Assembly: GCA_026260175.1 (NCBI GenBank)
Contig: JAKCWW010000194.1
Coordinates: 21,226-43,016 of the forward strand
Source: Reticulitermes lucifugus
Taxonomy: Eukaryota; Arthropoda; Insecta; Blattodea; Rhinotermitidae
Reading direction: 5' to 3'
DNA: 21,791 bases
In this document: positions 1-7,956 of the stretch, one piece after another
How the letters are laid out: the number at the start of each line of letters is the position of its first letter
Numbering within the stretch: position 1 is the first letter of the stretch
Made by a program: the position numbers and the translations under genes
Notes under the pieces: model-generated
The model's database searches: none
Seen by the model: the letters and a program-made list of their open reading frames with translations, nothing else
Told to the model about the DNA's origin: nothing

Positions 1-200
1 GATATTAATATGGTGTGCTGACTGCGACGCCAACTATCTTCGTAAAGCCACGTCACTACGGTCAAAGGAGGCATAAGAAACCGAAAATACTGCACGAGAT
101 ATTAATATGGTGTGCTGACTGCGACGCCAACTATCTTCGTAAAGCCACGTCACTACGGTCAAAGGAGGCATAAGAAACCGAAAATACTGCACGAGATATT
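1..200. repeat. 97-bp tandem repeat, two exact copies
   Basis: Positions 1-97 and 98-194 are identical by eye, and a third copy begins at 195 (gatatt) but diverges after six bases. The period is 97 bp. The array starts at the window edge, so more copies may lie to the left. Perfect identity points to a recent duplication or a homogenised satellite. I see no coding potential; the minus-strand open frame across it has no recognisable domain. Confidence 0.9.
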
Positions 201-569
201 CCATTTGTGCCAGACAAACTGAGTCGGGTGGTTGAGATATCATACCAATATACTGTGTCTAGCGAAGACAACACAACTGAAACACAGAAAACTTCATCTG
301 TTCTGTACCATCCGCGTGAGCAACATTTCTTAAAAAGGAATCAGTAACTGATTAGGAGTGCAATTAATTAATTAATTAATTCCTGTGTTCTAACGTCTGC
401 CTTACACATGCCGTGTGTGTGTGTGTGTGTGTGTGTGCGTGGGGGAATCTTTCGGGATTACGGTGTTCAATTAACATATACTTTAGATATGTTCGTTCCG
501 CATTTCTTGATAAGATGCACGAGGTTATGATAAAGATTTCCGAATCAGAATACGACGCCGCGTAGGTTA
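201..569. other. non-coding stretch with two microsatellites
   Basis: No gene or mobile element is recognised here. It holds an (AATT)n run at about 361-381 and a (GT)n run at about 413-438. The rest is AT-rich unique-looking sequence. Confidence 0.6.
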
Positions 570-580
570 CTATATACGTG

Positions 581-619
581 CCAACGTTTCGGAAGAGATT
601 TTATGTCTGTCTTCAGGGT
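581..619 (-). ncRNA. solitary hammerhead-ribozyme-like motif
   Basis: On the minus strand the core CTGAAGA (610-616) is followed after 19 nt by GAA (588-590), palindromic ACGT (584-587), T at 583 and GG (581-582). This order matches a type I hammerhead (CUGANGA, stem II, GAA, stem III, H17, stem I). Stem II is poor and stem I is only about 2 bp (CC/GG), so the copy is probably decayed. Its 3' flank (GAAACGT, then a CTACGC further on) resembles the left arm of the foldback at 15048, suggesting the same family. No inverted partner was found to its right. Confidence 0.4.
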
Positions 620-912
620 AGCCCACCCAGAATATGGAAGGTACAATGATATGGAGGCACGAGTCGACACAGTGTCATATCCCAGATGGACTCTGCATCA
701 GCACCGCTTTGATAACCTCAAAATACAAAAACATTAAGCATGCAAGGTGAACCTGCCGCTGTACAGAATTGATCTCTGATCGTCCGGTCGTACTTCAACA
801 TTTCACTTAGCGTTTTCAGACAAGCAGGGCCTGAAAGGCGACGGTAAATTCCTCTACATATACAGTGCATTCAATATACCGTCATACACAGTTTTAAAAT
901 AGAAGTCTATTG

Positions 913-953
913 GGCAACATATTTCGGCTTATCTTTCAAGCCATCATCAGGCC
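913..953 (-). ncRNA. hammerhead ribozyme-like motif, left arm of foldback A
   Basis: Read on the minus strand: stem I 5' side GGC (951-953), intact core CTGATGA (944-950), one extra T (943), and stem II GGCTT (938-942) pairing with AAGCC (926-930) around a 7-nt loop. Then GAA (923-925), ATATGT (917-922, one change from palindromic ACATGT), T at the cleavage position (916) and stem I 3' side GCC (913-915). All elements of a small type I hammerhead are present in order. Deviations are the unpaired T between the core and stem II, a 3-bp stem I and a loopless stem III that would favour a dimer. Activity is inferred, not shown. Confidence 0.6.
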
Positions 954-1295
954 TTCACTTAGCAACTTTAGTGAATATTTACAAATGCAAGTAGGCGTAA
1001 GATCTCACCCTTTACAAAACAATGATACATATTAAAACATTAAATAGTTAAATTAAAATTAAAAATTAATTACAATTAAAACATTGAGATAAAAGAAACA
1101 TTGGTAGATTGTATAAAAATGCGTAACTATAAAAAAGGTATAAAAGACAATAAGCCTAAAATTACACATTTTTATACAATATACCAAGGCTCCTTCTATT
1201 GTTCCTCAAGATTTTAATATGTATTGTTGTTTTGTAAAGGGTTTGATCTTACGCCTACTTGCAGTTGTAAATATTCACTAAAGTTCTTACAGTAA

Positions 1296-1336
1296 GGCCA
1301 CATGATGGCTTGAAAAATAAGCCGAAACATGTTGCC
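1296..1336 (+). ncRNA. decayed hammerhead-like motif, right arm of foldback A
   Basis: This is the plus-strand partner of the motif at 913-953. Stem I GGC (1296-1298)/GCC (1334-1336), stem II GGCTT (1307-1311)/AAGCC (1319-1323), GAA (1324-1326), palindromic ACATGT (1327-1332) and T1333 are intact. The core reads CACATGA (1299-1305) instead of CTGATGA, changing two invariant positions, so this copy should be catalytically dead. Confidence 0.5.
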
Positions 1337-1379
1337 TAATTAACCTGTATTGCAAAGTTGTGTACGACGGTATACTGAA

Positions 1380-1394
1380 TATATATATATATAT
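1380..1394. repeat. (AT)n microsatellite
   Basis: A short AT dinucleotide run directly abuts the outer end of the right arm of foldback A. Confidence 0.85.
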
Positions 1395-2473
1395 GTAACT
1401 GATAGCACAACGGGGATGTGTCATCTTAAAAAATTCCCCTACGCCTAAGCACCACCATATCTAAGCACAAAACGTGCATGTCAAGCACAAAGCTTTCAAA
1501 ACTTTGGTACGTGGTCATATTGAAGTTCCGACCGTCTTGCCACCAAGCAAATAGCACTCGGGACATACAGGATAGGAGATTCGGTGTGTATCGTGGTCCG
1601 GGTGTGGTTGCAGACAACAAAGTCCTGCTACCCTCGGGACTGAAATCCAGGGCAAGCCTGTAGGCAGCCACTGACGTGAGTTATCCCGGTTTATTCAAAA
1701 TAATCCTCAGCAGCTCGTGCAGATATCTAGAAGTCCGTCTGGTGTCCACAATCCTGACTTCCGAGAATTCAGCCGGAAAATCCCAACATCAAACACATTG
1801 AAGCAAAGCCGGGTGGCCCTCCAGGAGCCTATAATCCATTCCATCAACAGCTTAATATTATTTTATACCCTGTTTGCTAGCTAAGCCGCTGGGTAAATAC
1901 ATCGCCCCTAAATTACACGTACGTGTACATGTGAAATGTCGTCGCGCGTTATGAAAATGTCTGATATGGATATGGTACGATCGCAATACTAATGAACGAG
2001 TCTCATATTACTATATGTAATAAATCACCTCAAAATGTTGTATAGAAGTAATTATGAATTATAAGAAGAAACTGCAAAGGAATACCGAAATGAAAGCAAA
2101 CAAATTTGGATCACCAGTAAAGATAATGGTACACAGAACGGCAAATTTGTTTCGCTTAAGGATTTGTTAAATTACGCTAATTATACGTACTGAAACTCTG
2201 TTGTGTTCGTATTGTTATTTTTATTGTGCGTCATATCCCACGTGTCACGTTTCTGGTTAGTCACTACATGTGTTTCACCTTACGTTCCTGCGCTGTCCAA
2301 GCAATTGGCTTTATGGCTGTTGTGTCAGAACATTAATAATAATGCACTGAACTGAATTGAATTTTATTGAATAACTTTAGACTTACATACAGATTACGTC
2401 TATGTCAAATTCATCAGATATAACCTGAAGTTTCATAAAGTGCCCCACCAGTATTTGTCATATGATGTCTACA
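1395..2473. other. no recognised feature
   Basis: AT-rich sequence. The opposing short frames around 1426-1671 show no domain and overlap on both strands, which suggests chance. I see no gene, tRNA or mobile-element signature in this stretch. Confidence 0.5.
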
Positions 2474-2505
2474 GAACATATTTCGAGGCTTATCCTCTGT
2501 CTCAG
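2474..2505 (-). ncRNA. degenerate hammerhead-like remnant
   Basis: On the minus strand a damaged core CTGAGAC (2499-2505) is followed by a perfect small hairpin GAGG (2494-2497)/CCTC (2485-2488) with a 5-nt loop. Then come GAA (2482-2484), ATATGT (2476-2481) and T2475. The spacing and the GAAATATGTT string match foldbacks A and C, but the core is broken and I cannot pair stem I. It is probably an old relic of the same family. Confidence 0.3.
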
Positions 2506-3451
2506 GTACCAAAGTTTACACGCCTGACACCAACGGTTCGTTGGTTAACAAAAACATGCTAAAAGCTAAGGACTACTTCTTCTCGGACGCCATCTTATTA
2601 CTTAACAAGCTACAAAATATTATCTAAACAACATTTGCAGATATTTAATGTATACTACGATGCAACATTTCCGGGACCTAAATTAAGTAGCGACAGTATC
2701 GCTCTCACCCCATAAATCCGCTCGTCCACACTCTTGTTATCACTGATTACAGTAAATACTCGTATGTGACCTCCAATAGCACAACGTTCATACTAAGATT
2801 CGTGAAAATCTGTCCGCTCTTTCATACTTTCACAAGCCTACATTATTTTCTTAGACGATTAAAATGAAGATCTTAAATAAACACTTCGGAAATATGTGCC
2901 ATTTATGCAGTTCGAAAATTATCATCAACCCATCTAATTTAACACAATAAATTTCAAAAGTAATGTAAAAATAATATTACGAATGTGCTGCGATTCTGAA
3001 TCCCGTTTCCTTACTCTCAAGGAAAAAAAATGTAAATTACAAGCGCATGAAATCCAAGATCGAAGGGAAATATGTTTCACTAATTAGGACGAAGTGTCAA
3101 TTACTTTTCTTACTTACTTACTTACTTCCGCAAGTGTGAAAATGTGCGAAATTCTACGAAGTTGTTTCTTACCTGAAAGAAAGAAACAAAATTAACAGAT
3201 GTCACTAGTCGAACCTTAAATTACTTCACGATACGTTTTCAACTACATATCGTTCAACAATATTAAAAAATCTTAAGTAATTAATGGATTTGTAGAACGG
3301 AGGCTTAGCATTCACTTGGGTACACCTAAGAAGCCAAAAAACATGAGTAAGTGGTAACCTGACGAAGATTGACGCCAGGTACTTTACGAATAAAATTCTG
3401 AAGCACACAAGCCATCACTTCAAATTCGTTGCACAGTGTTTATTATTCACT
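2506..3451. other. no recognised gene; TTAC microsatellite
   Basis: AT-rich and featureless apart from a (CTTA)n run at about 3108-3127. Short open frames have no domain. Confidence 0.5.
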
Positions 3452-3469
3452 GCTGCTACATGTTTCGGC
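3452..3469 (-). ncRNA. partial hammerhead-like 3' half
   Basis: The minus strand reads GCC then GAA (3464-3466), palindromic ACATGT (3458-3463), A3457 and GCAGC. Fifteen bases (3455-3469) are identical to the matching part of the left arm of foldback C (13885-13899). The 5' half (core and stem I) is not recognisable. Confidence 0.25.
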
Positions 3470-4346
3470 AAAGAATTGGAAGTGACAGTTTGGTTGTACT
3501 GGACTGTTGCACGGAAAATGTACAACATAAAATTCTGAAACATTACCTCTAAAGGTCTAAAAACCAGTTCGGTGTGAGTTGATGATAAATGCCTGTAACT
3601 TATTGTTACATCACCACAAAGGACACATAATGTAAAACTGATGTATGAAAATACACTGGCTTATGCCAAAAAGAAAGAGGCGAGTATTACGTAAACAGAC
3701 AGCACTGACTTTCGTAATTAGCGAGCGACCTAAATTAAATTCAGGTAGGCCCATCAGAATGGCTGCGCGGCCTAAGAATTTTGTAGCCTGTAGATGACAG
3801 ATTGGAATCGTAGCCTGGAAATGGATGTACGTCCGCGTTTTCCTGTGCCGCATCATCTGGTGTGGACAGCGGTTTTGTGACAGACCGATCCCCTGTTCAA
3901 GGAGACTTGCAAAATGCCCATAAGATTAACTGATTCTCAAAAACCAAAGGGGCTAAAATTCAATTATTACAAAGTCGCAGTTGTGGTGTAGACAGTAACT
4001 TGTTACTGTTCATTATAATTTCGTTTGGCACCTTGTGATCAAATCTTTCCACGTGCAAGTTCTGTTTCGGTAACTGCTAAATGCAAGCCTCGCATTAACT
4101 TGCGACTCTGCATATTGGCTCGAATCACAGACCGCTCCGGTAAGTTCCGACTTCTGTTACTATCAAGACGTGATCAACATGAGGATGTATTTTTTCCACG
4201 ATCTAAGAGTGGACATATTACACTGTTCACAGGTTTACCTGATAAATTTGCAAACATCAGTACTTAACCATTATAATTACTAACAGTATACAAACTGTCA
4301 TTCCAATTACGGTCGGTTGAAAGTATTCTCTCTCCCCATTTCTGAA
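3470..4346. other. no recognised feature
   Basis: No element or gene was identified. The open frames at 3611-3856 (-) and 4025-4267 (+) lack any domain or repeat signature. Confidence 0.45.
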
Positions 4347-4359
4347 TTGACACGTCCTA
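4347..4359. repeat. target-site duplication, left copy
   Basis: The 13-mer ttgacacgtccta here is repeated exactly at 4633-4645, flanking the SINE between them. Confidence 0.9.
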
Positions 4360-4632
4360 TTTTTTTATTTATTGAAGGGCCCCGCAGCAGATGCTACGGA
4401 CGCACCGCAGCCTTGAAGGCTTATTGTGCAATCCTGTGATGAGGATGACGTTTTTTCTGCTTTTCCATCTAATGGAGCACCGGTGGAATGAAATTGACAG
4501 GGGAAAATTCGGGGAAAAACCTGTCCCAGTGCCACTTTGTCCACCACAAATCTCACATGGACCGGCCCGGGATTGAACCCGGGCCTACGCGGTGAGAGGC
4601 CGGCGACTAACCGCCTGAGCCATGGCACGGCC
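4360..4632 (-). mobile_element. tRNA-derived SINE with intact TSD
   Basis: A 273-bp element bounded by a perfect 13-bp duplication. On the minus strand the head (from 4632) is tRNA-like. Box A reads TGGCTCAGGCGG (4611-4622) and box B is GGTTCAATCC (4570-4579), inside a palindromic GGCCCGGG...CCCGGGCC arm. A tRNA-unrelated body follows, and the element ends in an A-rich tail (T run at 4360-4366 on the plus strand). Boxes A and B are the internal RNA polymerase III promoter; mobilisation would depend on LINE machinery. The acceptor ends do not pair, so it is not a functional tRNA gene, although a tRNA finder may flag it. The intact duplication implies a fairly recent insertion. Confidence 0.9.
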
Positions 4633-4645
4633 TTGACACGTCCTA
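4633..4645. repeat. target-site duplication, right copy
   Basis: An exact repeat of 4347-4359, adjoining the head of the SINE. Confidence 0.9.
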
Positions 4646-5803
4646 ACTAAATATAATCATTTCATGTATTAGGAAATTAATCTACTACATGCAGCAGCCC
4701 GTCATAAAAGATAACGCTTTTATCAGCATTTTGTCTTCTCAAGATTGAGTTATACATCCGTCTTATACCAGTAACATAACCCTCTTAACAACTGGTCTGA
4801 TTCTCTTACGAGTATGAAACAAACTCCTCGTCGCTGGATCGTGGTAAACATCTACTTAGAATTCGGCCATGTAAAATCCATGAATAAATTAAAGAGGATT
4901 AAGAAATGGACTATGTACATATACAGAAACACGGAAACAATAAACCCTTACGGAATTTGAATGGTGAAGGCAGCCGTTTGGAAAAGTAACAGGAGGATAA
5001 TATTAAAATAAGTGTAGCACAAGCCGATAACAGTGGCGCACGACGTAATGACATGTCTCGGCAAGAACCTAATGAAGGCAATTGTTTTAGCAACGTTCAA
5101 CCTTCGGGCTCCATGAGGAGTTACTGTGTTCAATAATTAGTAATACCTCAGAAAAGTAATTACGGCAGAAGACGGGAGATTCTCATTGCTGATTACAGTA
5201 TCATCATCACCATCATCATCCAGATGGAACAATAAAGCATCTACGCGGTAAGTATAGTGGCAAATCATAATTCCTGCATCAATAGTAACAAATTTCCTGG
5301 TACCAAATATTAACAGCCACTCGAAACTTTAGGAATTTCCAGGTTCTAGGAAAACTCACACAATTCAGCACCGTATTAAAAAAAGTTTTGCAATGGGTTA
5401 ATCCTGAAATAGTTCAATCCACGTGGGTTTTGTGGTGTACAGAGTGGCACTGGGACACGTTCTCCTCTGAACACTTCGTCTTTCCCTGTCAGTATCATTC
5501 CAACATTGCTTCATAGTCACATGACATTCACCACTACCGACGCTACGTAATCACAGCAAACAAAGCACAAAACCCTAAATCAGTTCAGTCCAGTTCATAG
5601 CTGCATATCCTTGATCTGTAACACGGTTTTAACGTATTCGCATTTGTGTACAGCCTCTTATATCCTTCTTTAATATGTTTCATTTTCACATGATTAAAAA
5701 TTGCGAAACGCGACTATTAGCTTCGTCATGTCTGTCTGTCCGCATGGAACAACTCGGCTCAAATATCAAATTTGATTTTATGTTATTTGTACCATACATT
5801 TTC
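4646..5803. other. no recognised gene
   Basis: AT-rich sequence with a short ATC trinucleotide run at about 5200-5221. No coding or mobile-element signature was found. Confidence 0.5.
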
Positions 5804-5880
5804 TTGATTATATAAAATCGTGTTCCGACAAATGTACACTCTTTATTATCTGTTATTTAATATAGTTTTATATTAAAAAT

Positions 5881-5925
5881 AGTCCAACATGTTTCGAACC
5901 ATGTCACAGTTCACCCTCAGGGACT
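5881..5925 (-). ncRNA. hammerhead-like motif, left arm of foldback B
   Basis: Minus strand: stem I AGTCC (5921-5925) pairs perfectly with GGACT (5881-5885). The core CTGAGGG (5914-5920) has G in place of the last invariant A. An extra T (5913) is followed by stem II GAAC (5909-5912)/GTTC (5896-5899), GAA (5893-5895), palindromic ACATGT (5887-5892) and T5886. The structure is complete except for the final core base, which should impair cleavage. Confidence 0.55.
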
Positions 5926-5991
5926 CAATTATTTATTACACCACTTATTACATGAGTACCATACATAGATATCTGGTGTAATAAATAATCG

Positions 5992-6036
5992 AGTCCCTGA
6001 GGATAAACTGTGAAATGGTTCGAAACATTTTGGACT
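5992..6036 (+). ncRNA. hammerhead-like motif with intact core, right arm of foldback B
   Basis: Plus strand: stem I AGTCC (5992-5996)/GGACT (6032-6036) is a perfect 5-bp pairing. The core CTGAGGA (5997-6003) fits CUGANGA. An extra T (6004) precedes stem II AAAC (6005-6008)/GTTC (6018-6021), where the first pair is lost by G-to-A relative to the other arm. Then GAA (6022-6024), ACATTT (6025-6030, palindrome weakened) and T6031. The catalytic core is intact but stems II and III are slightly damaged. Confidence 0.6.
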
Positions 6037-6113
6037 ATTTTTAATATAAAACTGTATTAAATAACAGATAATAAAGAGTGTACATTTGTCGGAACACGAT
6101 TTTACATAATCAA

Positions 6114-6465
6114 ACTTGATAGTTGAGAATTTTTCGAAAATTTGTCGAGAAAGTTCAACTTTGATTAAAATCTGACAAGAAAAGTGGGTACTTTACATGA
6201 AGACCTATGTAGGCCTACATTTATGACATCTCGCTTAATTCTTCTTACAATGAGAAATGTTTCAGACAAAAGTTGTAGAGAAAATCAAAACACACTTTTG
6301 TGTTCAATAACGTTTTTCCGAAAATCGTGCCGTTTATGAGATAATCTGGAAGAACATGGTACAGCCAGACAAGCCACACATAACAATATAATACGGCGCA
6401 GAAAATATACGATTTGCATGCCGGACAACTAAGACAAGCATACACACACACACACACACACGCAA

Positions 6466-6497
<32 letters not shown>

Positions 6498-7208
6498 TAA
6501 ATACATATTGCTTTCCCACGGCAAAAATTATTACGCGAATGCGCCTCAATGTTACGTTATACGTTCATCGCCCTTCTTGTCTTCCTCACCATATACGTTC
6601 CTTCCCAAACAGCTTCGTCCTTATTAAGGCTAGGTTGTATTTCTCTGTGTCTTATATTCCCTTTATACGTGTGGCGAAACACTATACCTATGCATTTGGT
6701 ACGGACCGCAAAGTGAACAGCGATTTGCTTCACGGTATTGGCTCCTTTTATTGGTTGCGGAAATCTCTCTGGCCGATATTGCCTTTAAAACATCGCACAG
6801 TCTGACCCATTCTGCTACTCAGCCCACACATACAGCGCTCTGCTTATCTTTCTACCAGCAATACAGCATTGCCCAGTCTCCTTCCTTTATACTCGCAGTT
6901 TTCGTGTTGTACACGTATCTCCAGACCTCAAATAATGTTAACAGTTTTACGTGTTCCTCAACAAACCGTCCGTAAGCTCGCTACCTAGCTAACAAGAGTC
7001 ACAATGCTAAACTTCATCCCTCACTGGACAGTTGACCCAAGTTGCAGGGCTGCCACAGCCACAGAACAGAAAGAAATATGAAATTCGGCACGACGGAATA
7101 CGTGGTATAACATTAGGACAGTCATCTGTGTTCATCAGGGATTCAAGTAACAGCTCCAAGTGAATTTCCAAACCGTCTGAATATATTCAAATGTTTCAAT
7201 CATAATAA
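6114..7208. other. no gene; long CA/TA microsatellite
   Basis: A compound (AC)n(AT)n microsatellite occupies about 6441-6499, with one interruption. The open frames across it (VCVCV-type translations) are products of the repeat. Nothing else was recognised. Confidence 0.6.
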
Positions 7209-7479
7209 AAAGGTAAGGTTGCCCTGTCGACGCCATGAAGGCATTTGTGTGAGTAAAGGTATATGTTTACACATTTCTAATCTCAGCATTAGAAAAAGGC
7301 GAGTCAACTTCACGCGCCGGCGATTTACCCCCGGGAAAAGAGAATTAGTATCTACTGAATAGGGGACTGGGTGGGCCTCAGGGCCAGTTTGGACGTTTTG
7401 GAGAAGAGAAAATTATATTGCTCCCCCGGGAATCGATCTCCAGATTGTTAATTCCGTAGTCTAGACACTATTCCGACAT
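7209..7479 (-). mobile_element. tRNA-derived SINE, family 1
   Basis: On the minus strand the head (from 7479) has an A-box-like TAGTGTCTAGACTACGG (7454-7470) and a B-box-like GATCGATTCCCGG (7426-7438). The central segment (TTCTCCAAAACGTCC, then a stretch ending CTATTCAG) aligns with the SINE at 10895-11143. The 3' end (CTTCATGGCG, then ACAGGGCAACCTTACC near 7211-7245) aligns with the copies at 10895-11143 and 20925-21150. At about 270 bp it seems close to full length. No clear target-site duplication was found, so it may be old. The 3' domain resembles a SINE 3' end I associate with insects; I give no family name. Confidence 0.7.
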
Positions 7480-7509
7480 ATTTTATTAATTAATTATTTA
7501 TTTATTATC

Positions 7510-7630
7510 AAGTTAGCTACGGTGGCAAATCTTCAGGATATGTCCGGTTCGAATCTCGCAGGGGAAACTGGTTATCCTCAGGTTAATGTGGTCTTCTTCA
7601 GTGTATGAGGCGTATCCAGTGACATTATCT
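7510..7630 (+). mobile_element. possible SINE fragment with B box
   Basis: The segment GGTTCGAATCTCGC near 7544 is an excellent RNA polymerase III B box, and TAGCTACGGTGGC upstream is a plausible A box. It lies between two other SINEs. I could not align its body with other copies in the window, so the boundaries are approximate. Confidence 0.4.
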
Positions 7631-7705
7631 GCAGTCAGTGTATGACTGTTCCCATCTACATTATTCAAATTCATTACTCAGTAACCATCCTAAGATTAGT
7701 TTTCT

Positions 7706-7956
7706 TTACATGGCGCAACAGCCCCTAGTGGGCCAGGGCCCCCTCCTTATCGAGGCTACACGATCACACTCAGACACACCAAACTCAATAGGACTCCTCT
7801 GGACGAGTGATGAACCCAACGCAGATACCTCTACCTGACAACACACAATAATCACAAGAGACAGACTTCCATGCCCCCGGCATGATTCGAACCCGCGATC
7901 CCAGCAAGCGAGGGGCCACAGACCCACGCTTTAAAAGGCGCGGCCACTAGGATCGG
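7706..7956 (-). mobile_element. tRNA-derived SINE, family 2
   Basis: Minus strand: the head has an A-box-like TAGTGGCCGCGCC at about 7937-7949 and a B box GGTTCGAATC (7886-7895) preceded by a GCGATCCCAGCAAG-type tRNA arm. A GC-rich body follows, ending with a GGGGCC...GGGGCTGTTGCGCCATG tail region near 7710-7735. Length is about 250 bp. The plus- and minus-strand open frames here are SINE artefacts. No clean target-site duplication was found. Confidence 0.7.

Larger units (their letters stand above)
870..1380. mobile_element. foldback element A (long inverted repeat)
   Basis: The left arm (870-1126) and the reverse complement of the right arm (1162-1380) align nearly end to end. Over about 125 bp near the outer part I count roughly 87% identity. 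The left arm carries about 44 extra AT-rich bases near 1041-1082. The inner tips also pair (1101-1126 with 1162-1187), leaving a central loop of about 35 nt. Each arm contains a hammerhead-like motif pointing outward. No ORF and no clear target-site duplication were seen. It could be a non-autonomous foldback element or a head-to-head pair of Penelope-type terminal repeats. Confidence 0.85.
5804..6113. mobile_element. foldback element B (140-bp inverted arms)
   Basis: The left arm (5804-5943) and right arm (5974-6113) are each 140 bp and pair without gaps. I count about 7 mismatches, roughly 95% identity, around a 30-nt spacer. Each arm carries an outward-facing hammerhead-like motif (5881-5925 minus, 5992-6036 plus). 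The high identity makes this the youngest or best-maintained foldback in the window. There is no ORF. It would form an almost continuous 140-bp duplex if transcribed. I found no clear target-site duplication. Confidence 0.92.

Noticed and set aside
4560..4632. Genuine tRNA gene
   Set aside because: Boxes A and B are present, but the acceptor ends do not pair, and the segment is the head of a 273-bp SINE with its own target-site duplication.
6245..6549. Cys/Val-rich minus-strand frames
   Set aside because: They are translations of the CA/TA microsatellite at 6441-6499.
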